From assembly GCF_017310645.1 (NCBI RefSeq), contig NZ_JAFLRH010000044.1:1-64000 (forward strand): a stretch of DNA of 64,000 bases, in the 5' to 3' direction. Shown here one piece after another: positions 58,541 to 64,000 of the stretch. The position numbers were made by a program, and so were the translations under genes. This DNA is from Paradesulfitobacterium ferrireducens. GTDB lineage: Bacteria > Bacillota > Desulfitobacteriia > Desulfitobacteriales > Desulfitobacteriaceae. The notes below the pieces were generated by a model. That model made no database searches. It was not told the DNA's origin and saw only the letters and a list, made by a program, of their open reading frames with translations. Each line of letters opens with the position of its first letter. Positions within the stretch are counted from its first letter, which is position 1.

Positions 58541-59827
58541 ATGAACACACAACGTATTATCGTCGTAGGCGGGGGAGCAGCCGGGATGATGGCTGCCGGA
58601 CAAGCAGGCCTCTCTGGAGCCCAGGTGCTTCTTCTGGAAAAGAAAGAATGCTTGGGGCGAAAAATTACGATTTCCGGAAAGGGCCGCTGCAATATTACCA
58701 ATGCAGCCAACGTGGAGGATTTCATTATTAAATATCCCGGGAACGGACGCTTTCTGCAAGGGATTCTGAGAGAATTTGACAATGTAAAACTCAGAGAGTT
58801 TTTAGCCCGCTACGGGGTGGAAACAAAAGTCGAACGCGGGGGCAGGGTTTTTCCGGTCTCAGACGAGGCGGAGGCTGTGGTCCAGGCTTTGGAGCAGTTT
58901 TTAACAGAAGCAAAGGTTGAGATTAAACCGGGGAAAACGGTGGAAAGCCTTTTGCTTCAGGACGACCAAATAACCGGAGTTACAGTCAGCGGAGAGGGCG
59001 TGTATGCCGCTCAGGCAGTAATTGTATGCACCGGAGGGGCTTCTTATCCCGGCACAGGTTCCAGCGGAGATGGATACCGTTTTGCGCGGGCTCTTGGACA
59101 CCGGGTTATTCCTCCCCGCCCGGCCCTAATCCCGCTGCGGACAGCGGAAGCATGGGTTCAAGAGGTGCAAGGGCTCTCCCTTAGAAACGTGGAAGTCGCT
59201 TTATGGATCGAGGGTAAGAAAAAAGCAGTGGAGTTCGGGGAAATGCTATTTACGCATTTTGGGGTGTCCGGACCGGTAATTCTTACCCTTAGCAGGATGG
59301 CGGGGGATGCGGTGCGCGAAGACAAACCGGTTAGACTGACCCTTAACCTAAAGCCGGCCTTGAGCGAGGAACAGCTTGATTTACGGGTACAGCGGGATTT
59401 TCATGAACTAAGCAACAAGCAGTTTAAGAACTCTTTAGCAGCCCTCCTGCCCAAAAGCCTGATTCCGGTCATGATAAACTTGTCCGGAATTGAACCGGAA
59501 CGCTCTGTGCATCAAATAACCCGGGAGGAACGGAAACGCCTTGTATCCTTATTGCGGGAGCTTCCCCTCACGGTTACTGGGACTCTGCCGCTGGCCGCAG
59601 CGATTGTGACTGCCGGTGGAGTCGATGTAAAGGAAATCAATCCCAAAAATATGGCCTCCAAGAAAATAACGGGGCTTTATTGGGCCGGTGAAGTCATCGA
59701 TGTGGATGGCGTGACCGGAGGATATAATCTCCAGGCTGCCTTTGCCATGGGGTACCGGGCCGGACGGGCAGCGGCTGCATATCTGCAATCACTCGAGAGC
59801 AAGCCAAGTGTTCTTTGGCATATCTGA
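58541..59827 (+). CDS. BaiN/HI0933-family FAD-dependent oxidoreductase
   Basis: A 428-residue flavoprotein. FAD-binding IIVVGGGAAGMMAAGQAGLSGAQVLLLEK at the start; GRKITISGKGRCNITNA and VEDFIIKYPGNGRFL are signatures of the family annotated as aminoacetone oxidase or BaiN. Late GEVIDVDGVTGGYNLQAAFAMGYRAGRAAA is the second FAD contact. The natural substrate is uncertain. The last residues (SKPSVLWHI) come from the dispersed AAGCCAAGTGTTCTTT repeat. Confidence 0.9.
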   Translation: MNTQRIIVVGGGAAGMMAAGQAGLSGAQVLLLEKKECLGRKITISGKGRCNITNAANVEDFIIKYPGNGRFLQGILREFDNVKLREFLARYGVETKVERGGRVFPVSDEAEAVVQALEQFLTEAKVEIKPGKTVESLLLQDDQITGVTVSGEGVYAAQAVIVCTGGASYPGTGSSGDGYRFARALGHRVIPPRPALIPLRTAEAWVQEVQGLSLRNVEVALWIEGKKKAVEFGEMLFTHFGVSGPVILTLSRMAGDAVREDKPVRLTLNLKPALSEEQLDLRVQRDFHELSNKQFKNSLAALLPKSLIPVMINLSGIEPERSVHQITREERKRLVSLLRELPLTVTGTLPLAAAIVTAGGVDVKEINPKNMASKKITGLYWAGEVIDVDGVTGGYNLQAAFAMGYRAGRAAAAYLQSLESKPSVLWHI

Positions 59828-59910
59828 AAGCATAACTTCGAAGGTGCATAAGAAAAACTAGGGCAGCCGCCTTCGTCTAGAACTCGGCGCCAGCCAAGTT
59901 TTCTTTATCG
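59797..59910 (+). repeat. Two further copies of the AAGCCAAGT-TTCTTT dispersed repeat
   Basis: A first copy spans the end of the BaiN-like gene (AAGCCAAGTGTTCTTT...CATATCTGAA) and runs into AAAGCATAA. A second at about 59849-59907 is a hairpin: AAGAAAAACTAGGGC pairs with GCCAAGTTTTCTT, with inner GCCGCC/GGCG. The third related copy is at 34738-34790. Confidence 0.55.
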
Positions 59911-59973
59911 GTCTGACAAACCGGATGGCTGCATAAACTGATAACAAGTTTTCAGGCAGGGAGTGGGTGGCCG

Positions 59974-60492
59974 GTGGTGCGTCGCAGTCGAAGGTTCAGT
60001 TTCAATGATTTTGTTGAACGCGGAGAACGGCGATTAATTCGCGTCTTAATTTTGGCTTCTGTGCTGTTAGTCCTAGCCCAGCTCAGTCTGGCCAAAGACC
60101 CTGTTCAATTTTACCTGGCCGTTGCCCAGAAAGTGGAGTCACCTTCTTTAGAACTGGCGGATACGGCGCTGGGAAGCGCCAATGCAGCAGCCGGAAGCGC
60201 AGCCTCTGTCAATCAAAACGCAGGCGAAGCGGCAGGCACCTGGGTACTGGTTCTGAAGACATCTCCGGCTGCAGCGGTTAGGGTGTGGCAGGATGGGAAA
60301 GTCATTGCCGTCCTGGGTGAAGGGGAAAAACAGCTAAAAGTGCGCACCGGAGTGATCCAGCTTGATGCCCGGGAAATCAACGGGGTGGTAAAAGTTCAAG
60401 TCTCTAAGCTCGATTCCCGTTTGCATGAACCCCGTCTTAACCAGACCTTTGTCTTAAATAAGGATGTACAAAGTATGTTTGTATCCCCCTGA
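59974..60492 (+). CDS. Hypothetical membrane-anchored protein
   Basis: A 172-residue protein: basic N-terminus (RRSRRFSFNDF), one membrane helix (about 23-42, VLILASVLLVLAQLSLA), then a low-complexity Ala/Ser/Gly linker (about 64-85) and a small beta-rich outer domain (TWVLVLKTSPAAAVRVWQDGKVIAV). Topology suggests an exported domain tethered to the membrane. No family recognised. GTG 59974 or 59977 after a GGGAGTGGG region; the ribosome site is weak. Confidence 0.6.
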   Translation: MVRRSRRFSFNDFVERGERRLIRVLILASVLLVLAQLSLAKDPVQFYLAVAQKVESPSLELADTALGSANAAAGSAASVNQNAGEAAGTWVLVLKTSPAAAVRVWQDGKVIAVLGEGEKQLKVRTGVIQLDAREINGVVKVQVSKLDSRLHEPRLNQTFVLNKDVQSMFVSP

Positions 60493-60604
60493 ATTGTTCC
60501 GCTCATTCCGCTCATTACGCTCATATAATAAGTTTCATTGTAATTTCCTTGAAAATTTCTGAGCGGCATACTATAATTTTCCTAAATTGAATCATGGGCC
60601 AAGG

Positions 60605-60666
60605 TGTAGGACGGAGACCGAGCAGGGTAGGATGGAAACGCGAAAATGACACCTGTGGTGTCATTT
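60605..60666 (+). promoter_or_regulatory. NAG-triplet segment and hairpin before the HutP-family gene
   Basis: Triplets UAG, GAG, GAG and UAG at about 60607-60630 are spaced by three to five bases. A perfect ten-pair hairpin follows (AAATGACACC 60644-60653, GGTGTCATTT 60657-60666). HutP proteins bind NAG triplets to control a downstream hairpin, so autoregulation is conceivable. The hairpin lacks a T-run, and this reading is tentative. Confidence 0.4.
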
Positions 60667-60687
60667 CGGTTTGAAAGGAAGTATTGT

Positions 60688-61110
60688 ATGATCGCTCAGA
60701 GCAAGAAAGTAGCCACAGCGGCTTTGCGCATGGCTATGACCGAAAGCCGGGAGGAAGAAGCCCAGTTAAAAGAAATGTTCCTTAAGCAAGGAATCAAGAC
60801 GGCAGCGGTTGATTACGGCGGGGAATATGTGGCTTCTATTAAGAAAATCGTCGAGCGCGCTGTGGTAGCAGCCAAACGTGAAGGAGTTGCCAAAGAGACC
60901 CACGGGGATGAAGGCGCTGTCGCCGGTGCTACCCGGGAAGCCTTAAGCCAGGTTATGCCGAAAGCCATGGGGCTTAACATCGGTGGGAAAATTGCGATTT
61001 CCCGGTGGGATGAGCATTTAAGCGTGGCGGTTTTCTTTGGGGTCGGCCTGCTTCATCTTGATGAGGTAGCGGTAGGGCTTGGACACCGGGCGGCTCCGAA
61101 GGAGCTGTAA
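60688..61110 (+). CDS. HutP-family RNA-binding antitermination protein
   Basis: A 140-residue protein of the HutP family. Seen are [65 protein letters not shown] (histidine-type metal/ligand site), [11 protein letters not shown] and [18 protein letters not shown]. Bacillus HutP binds L-histidine, Mg2+ and NAG triplets in mRNA to prevent termination. This one lies 14 bases before aroH, not by hut genes, and next to a trp leader packed with NAG triplets. A role in aromatic amino acid control is therefore possible. ATG 60688 follows GAAAGGAAG; an ATG at 60646 lies inside the hairpin. Confidence 0.88.
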   Translation: MIAQSKKVATAALRMAMTESREEEAQLKEMFLKQGIKTAAVDYGGEYVASIKKIVERAVVAAKREGVAKETHGDEGAVAGATREALSQVMPKAMGLNIGGKIAISRWDEHLSVAVFFGVGLLHLDEVAVGLGHRAAPKEL

Positions 61111-61124
61111 AAGGAGGGGTTACT

Positions 61125-61487
61125 ATGGTGCGCGGAATCCGCGGTGCAACAACCGTCGAACATAACACGGCCGCAGAGATCAAAGAGGCTACCAAAGAAT
61201 TGCTTCATGCCATTGTCCAAGAGAACGAACTGATTAAAGAAGATATTGTAAGTGCTATTTTCACGGTCACCGCTGATTTAAATGCGGATTTCCCTGCTTC
61301 GAGTGCACGCGAAATGGGCTGGGACCGGGTGCCGCTGCTGTGTGCGACTGAGATTCCGGTACCCGGGTCCATGCCTTTATGTATCCGGGTACTGCTTCAT
61401 GTTAATACAGATAAAAGCCAAATGGATATCAGCCATGTTTATCTGCGCAAGGCCGTGAGTCTGCGCCAGGATTTGGCGGCTCAATAA
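61125..61487 (+). CDS. aroH: Chorismate mutase, AroH class
   Basis: Converts chorismate to prephenate for phenylalanine and tyrosine. A 120-residue protein, the normal size of the monofunctional trimeric Bacillus type. [19 protein letters not shown] at the start and [17 protein letters not shown] with the active-site Arg are diagnostic, and [15 protein letters not shown] ends it. AAAGGAGG precedes the ATG. aroH directly before trpE recalls the Bacillus aro-trp supraoperon. Confidence 0.95.
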   Translation: MVRGIRGATTVEHNTAAEIKEATKELLHAIVQENELIKEDIVSAIFTVTADLNADFPASSAREMGWDRVPLLCATEIPVPGSMPLCIRVLLHVNTDKSQMDISHVYLRKAVSLRQDLAAQ

Positions 61488-61526
61488 AGTCTCAATAAAG
61501 TTTTAATAAAAAATTTTAGGTTTTGA

Positions 61527-61556
61527 TTGACGAGAGGAAGTTTCTTCTACTATACT
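61527..61556 (+). promoter_or_regulatory. Sigma-A promoter of the trpE leader
   Basis: TTGACG (61527-61532) and TATACT (61551-61556), spaced by 18 bases. Transcription near 61563 gives a leader of about 258 nt, similar in length to the trpC leader. Confidence 0.65.
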
Positions 61557-61588
61557 AATATAAAGTGTTACTACGAAAGTAAAAGGTA

Positions 61589-61628
61589 GTCAGGAGTCAG
61601 GAGTAAGAACTCAGGAGTCAGGCTCCTA
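61589..61628 (+). repeat. GAGTCAG heptamer repeats in the trpE leader
   Basis: Five to six copies of GTCAGGA/GAGTCAG, with variants, the reverse complement of the CTGACTC units seen at 46781. They lie in the transcribed leader just upstream of the NAG array. Confidence 0.65.
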
Positions 61629-61640
61629 CAGGTGCGTTTT

Positions 61641-61788
61641 GAGTTGAGCCGAGAAAAGCTTGAACCGTTGAGATCCCCCCGTATATTTGAATAGCGTAGA
61701 GCCTAGTTGAGATTAGTTGAGAAGAGCTGAGATGAGTTTAGCTGGTGTGTTTGCTATGGACCAGTGCTCGTTTGAGTGCTGGTTTTTT
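61641..61788 (+). promoter_or_regulatory. TRAP-type trp leader: NAG triplet array, antiterminator and terminator before trpE
   Basis: GAG/UAG triplets start at 61692, 61697, 61704, 61709, 61714, 61719, 61724, 61729, 61734 and 61739, mostly two bases apart, all G or U in the first place as TRAP prefers. Four more stand at 61641-61658 (also on a 5-base step). CTGGT (61742-61746) pairs with ACCAG (61760-61764) as an antiterminator overlapping the last triplet. The competing terminator is CCAGTGCTC (61761-61769) with GAGTGCTGG (61774-61782), then TTTTTT. Protein bound to the triplets would block the antiterminator and stop transcription before trpE when tryptophan is plentiful. Confidence 0.87.
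61761..61788 (+). terminator. Attenuation terminator before trpE
   Basis: A nine-pair stem with two G-U pairs, a four-base loop and a run of six T. It ends 33 bases before the trpE start codon. Confidence 0.85.
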
Positions 61789-61820
61789 GCTTTTATTAAG
61801 ATAAAGAAAGAGGTGAGAGG

Positions 61821-63227
61821 ATGCAGGCAGCAAGGGCTGAGTGGGAGGTTAAAATTAAGCGGAACTTAGTACTTCGTCTGGTTGAGCTAGGCCGCGAATT
61901 AGGCTTACCCTGCACGGTACTGCTTGAAGGGCAGGAAAGGGATTATGAGCGGTCATATGTCGGCTTTGGCTCAGGGTGGGTCATAAAACACCGGCGACAG
62001 ACTGCAGCAGGCCATGACCCAGTGGCGGCCGTACGCGCTTTCATGCAAGAGCAGAAAGAAGCGGTGGGTGAAGACTGGCGGAACTGGGAGAGCGGAGTCA
62101 TAGGATATGTGGATTATGAATGGGGGCTCCACTGGCATAGGCCGGCTTCAGCACACTCGAAGCCGGGGTACTTTTTCCGCTTATGTCCGGTTAACCTCAT
62201 TCTCTTACCGCTTAAAAACCGTTTGGTATTAGAAGTTTTTGGGGAAAACACGGGGGATGTAAACTCCACTCTGGAGCAGTGGGGGAATGCTGTTGGAAAT
62301 ATTGTTGAAACTGAAAGTAAAGTCGCAATAGACGCGAAGACCACCGGAAGCACAGCAGTCAGAACAGCTGCGGAAATCCCGGTAGCGGCGAAAATCACCT
62401 GGGAGAGCAACATGAAACCGGAAGATTTTATTTCGGCGGTTGATCGGATTAAGGAATTCATTCAATCCGGGGATGTCTTCCAGGCTGTGTACTCCCAGCG
62501 TTTCCGCAAAAAAGGGAATTATTCTCCCTGGGCTATTTATCGCAGGCTCCGTGACCTTAACCCTTCTCCTTATCTATTTTGCCTTCAGGGTGAAGAAGAA
62601 ACTTTGGTCGGAAGTTCGCCTGAACTCCTGGTATCTTCGATCGGAGCGCGCATTCGGACTTGCCCGATTGCCGGCACCCGCCCCCGCGGGAGTACAGAGG
62701 AGGCAGATCTGGCCTATGAGTATGAACTCAGACATGATGAAAAAGAAAATGCGGAGCATGCGATGCTGGTGGACTTGGGGCGCAACGATCTGGGAAGGGT
62801 CAGTCGCTATGGTACGGTGCAGGTGACGCAATACGCTGCAGTTGAGAGATTTTCCCATGTGATGCACTTGGTATCCATGGTAGAAGGCGAGCTGGCAGCA
62901 GGGTATGATGGGCATGAAGCCTTAAAGGCAGCCTTCCCCGCAGGGACTTTGAGCGGAGCTCCCAAGGTGCGGGCCATGGAAATCCTGCAGCAGTTAGAGC
63001 CCGCTTATCGGGGAGCCTATGGCGGTGCTCTCGGGATCGTACGTTGGAACGGAGATATCGATTTTTGCATTACGATTAGAACCCTGTGTCTGACAGAAGA
63101 TGAGATCAGCGTTCAGGCAGGAGCCGGAATTGTCTTCGATTCCATCCCGGAGGCAGAGTACCAAGAAACCGTGCATAAGGCCAAAGCCTTAATGAAGGTG
63201 GTGGATGAACTTGCTTCTGATGATTGA
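61821..63227 (+). CDS. trpE: Anthranilate synthase component I
   Basis: Forms anthranilate from chorismate with TrpG-supplied ammonia. 468 residues. The chorismate-binding half has FISAVDRIKEFIQSGDVFQAVYSQRF, NPSPYLFCLQGEEETLVGSSPE, PIAGTRPRG (Ala-Gly-Thr rather than the PIKGT of aminodeoxychorismate synthase), LVDLGRNDLGRVS and FPAGTLSGAPKVRAMEI. The N-terminal inhibitor segment, normally LLES, reads LLEGQERDYERSYVG, so the feedback serine appears replaced by Gly. AGAGGTGAGAGG precedes the ATG. The trpG-D frame begins inside the last codons, giving a 17-base overlap. Confidence 0.95.
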   Translation: MQAARAEWEVKIKRNLVLRLVELGRELGLPCTVLLEGQERDYERSYVGFGSGWVIKHRRQTAAGHDPVAAVRAFMQEQKEAVGEDWRNWESGVIGYVDYEWGLHWHRPASAHSKPGYFFRLCPVNLILLPLKNRLVLEVFGENTGDVNSTLEQWGNAVGNIVETESKVAIDAKTTGSTAVRTAAEIPVAAKITWESNMKPEDFISAVDRIKEFIQSGDVFQAVYSQRFRKKGNYSPWAIYRRLRDLNPSPYLFCLQGEEETLVGSSPELLVSSIGARIRTCPIAGTRPRGSTEEADLAYEYELRHDEKENAEHAMLVDLGRNDLGRVSRYGTVQVTQYAAVERFSHVMHLVSMVEGELAAGYDGHEALKAAFPAGTLSGAPKVRAMEILQQLEPAYRGAYGGALGIVRWNGDIDFCITIRTLCLTEDEISVQAGAGIVFDSIPEAEYQETVHKAKALMKVVDELASDD

Positions 63228-64000
63228 TAACTATGATTCTTTCACGTACAACCTGGTCCAGGAATTTGGACGTTTGGGCGCAGATATTCAAGTCGTGCGC
63301 AATGACGAGAAAACGGTGGACGAGATTTTAGCGGTAAAACCGCAGGGAATCATTATATCCCCCGGGCCGTGCACGCCGAAGGAAGCCGGGGTGTCGCTCG
63401 AACTGCTGGCTGAAGTTGCGCGCAGGGCCGGGCAAGGTGAGGTTATACCTGTCTTAGGGGTTTGCCTGGGGCACCAGGCTTTGGCTGAAGCACTGGGAGG
63501 CCGTGTGGTGCGGGCGCCCCAGATTGTGCACGGCAAGAAATCCAAGATTTATCACCTTGGCCGCGGGCTGTTTGCGGGACTTCGGCAAGGGTTTCTGGCC
63601 GGGCGCTATCATTCTTTAATGGTGGACCGAGATAGCTTAAGTGCTGATTGGGAAGTTTCAGCTTTCACGGAGCAGGGTTTGGTGATGGCGCTGGAACACA
63701 AGAGGTTTCCTTTTTTCGGGGTTCAGTTTCATCCGGAGAGCATCTTGACCCGGGAAGGGGAAAAGATTCTGCAAAGGTTTATTGAAATAACAGAGTCAAG
63801 TAAGAATATGAGCACAGAGCTGAGTCAAGCTGAGAAAGGAGAGCGGAGTATGAGTGGAATTCGGGAAGCCTTGAACAAATTGTCGGTGGGGGAAAATCTT
63901 GCGGAAGAATTGGCAGCACAAGTGATGAAAGAACTATTGGCAGGAGATGTTGCCCCGTCCCAGGTGGGAGCGTTGCTTTTGGGTTTGCGGATTAAGGGAG
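63211..64000 (+). CDS. trpGD: Fused anthranilate synthase glutaminase (TrpG) - anthranilate phosphoribosyltransferase (TrpD), cut by window end
   Basis: From TTG 63211 one frame stays open to the window end. Residues 1-190 are a class I glutaminase: LLMIDNYDSFTYNLVQ, SPGPCTPKEAG, GVCLGHQAL with catalytic Cys near 85, and FHPES with His174 and Glu176. After a linker of about 20 residues (ITESSKNMSTELSQAEK), the TrpD N-terminal helical domain begins (MSGIREALNKLSVGENLAEEL; LLLGLRIKG). No stop separates them; ATG 63850 of TrpD is exactly 213 codons downstream. AAAGGAG just before that ATG is a retained ribosome site, so free TrpD may also be made. The rest of trpD lies beyond the window. Confidence 0.9.
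   Translation, partial: MLLMIDNYDSFTYNLVQEFGRLGADIQVVRNDEKTVDEILAVKPQGIIISPGPCTPKEAGVSLELLAEVARRAGQGEVIPVLGVCLGHQALAEALGGRVVRAPQIVHGKKSKIYHLGRGLFAGLRQGFLAGRYHSLMVDRDSLSADWEVSAFTEQGLVMALEHKRFPFFGVQFHPESILTREGEKILQRFIEITESSKNMSTELSQAEKGERSMSGIREALNKLSVGENLAEELAAQVMKELLAGDVAPSQVGALLLGLRIKG
63793..63854 (+). promoter_or_regulatory. NAG triplet cluster over the internal trpD ribosome site
   Basis: Triplets GAG or AAG start at 63793, 63798, 63802, 63810, 63817, 63822, 63827, 63832, 63836, 63841, 63846 and 63852, with a clear 5-base step from 63817 to 63846. The run covers the linker codons, the AAAGGAG ribosome site and the trpD ATG. TRAP represses translation of Bacillus trpG by binding over its ribosome site, and the same mechanism is plausible here. 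Confidence 0.6.

Noticed and set aside
1-64000. A TRAP (mtrB) gene within the window
   Set aside because: No reading frame resembles the 75-residue TRAP protein; it must be elsewhere if TRAP is the reader.
1-64000. CRISPR arrays, rRNA or tRNA genes
   Set aside because: No regularly spaced direct repeats with unique spacers and no recognisable RNA gene sequences were seen on reading.

Overview
The window reads as chromosome of an anaerobic, endospore-forming Firmicute, most like the Desulfitobacterium/Desulfosporosinus/Peptococcaceae group. This is inferred from gene content: SpmA, SpmB and a YtfJ/GerW-type sporulation protein, an LCP cell-wall enzyme, tungsten/molybdenum aldehyde oxidoreductase, fumarate reductase/succinate dehydrogenase, TRAP and SLC13 dicarboxylate carriers, strong AGGAGG ribosome sites and many polyferredoxins. 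No rRNA, tRNA or CRISPR array was recognised.

Layout. 1-2.1 kb: edge of a transposase, a small membrane protein, and a TetR regulator flanked by two inverted copies of its probable operator in front of a membrane polyferredoxin. 2.1-4.1 kb: trpC-trpF behind a long array of NAG triplets and a terminator, the layout of a TRAP-controlled leader. 4.1-7.6 kb: MetE-like protein, GntR regulator, AA_synth protein and a 3-hydroxyisobutyrate-dehydrogenase-type enzyme. 7.9-14.4 kb: CitA/DcuS-type two-component system, two paralogous DctP binding proteins and DctQM. 14.7-26.8 kb: sigma-54 activator with PrpR_N domain, then a sigma-54 promoter and an operon of two Fe-alcohol dehydrogenases, aldehyde:ferredoxin oxidoreductase, DUF1847 and a Liv-type ABC importer. 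27-38 kb: a second sigma-54 operon (MmgE/PrpD, SdhC, FrdA, FrdB, CitE-like lyase, SucC-like, SucD-like) and a third sigma-54 promoter before an SLC13 transporter, followed by a second anion permease. 38-50 kb: housekeeping block (LCP, CorA, DHH-CBS-nucleotidyltransferase, M50 protease, trpS, scpAB, DUF2953, ytfJ, spmAB, rluB). 50-60 kb: ArsP-type permease, IDI-2, flavin and Fe-S proteins, nitroreductase, modBC without modA, BaiN-like flavoprotein. 60.6-64 kb: HutP-family RNA-binding protein, aroH, trpE and a trpG-trpD fusion running off the end, again behind a NAG-triplet leader and terminator.

How it works together. The strongest signal is RNA-level control of tryptophan synthesis. Two separated trp clusters each have a sigma-A promoter, 5-nt-spaced NAG triplets, a competing antiterminator and a terminator. 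A third NAG cluster lies over the internal trpD ribosome site, and a HutP-family gene sits just upstream of aroH-trpE. The second major theme is a sigma-54-driven catabolic island. Its enzymes could take an imported dicarboxylic acid through oxidation, hydration, CoA activation and C-C cleavage to acetyl-CoA plus a 2-oxo acid; methylsuccinate/mesaconate/citramalate or succinate/fumarate/malate are the chemically plausible series, but the substrate is not shown by the sequence. Shared TGTT-N9-AACA elements upstream of both sigma-54 operons suggest that one PrpR-like activator controls both. Several dispersed palindromic repeats are present, two of which form the 3' ends of genes.
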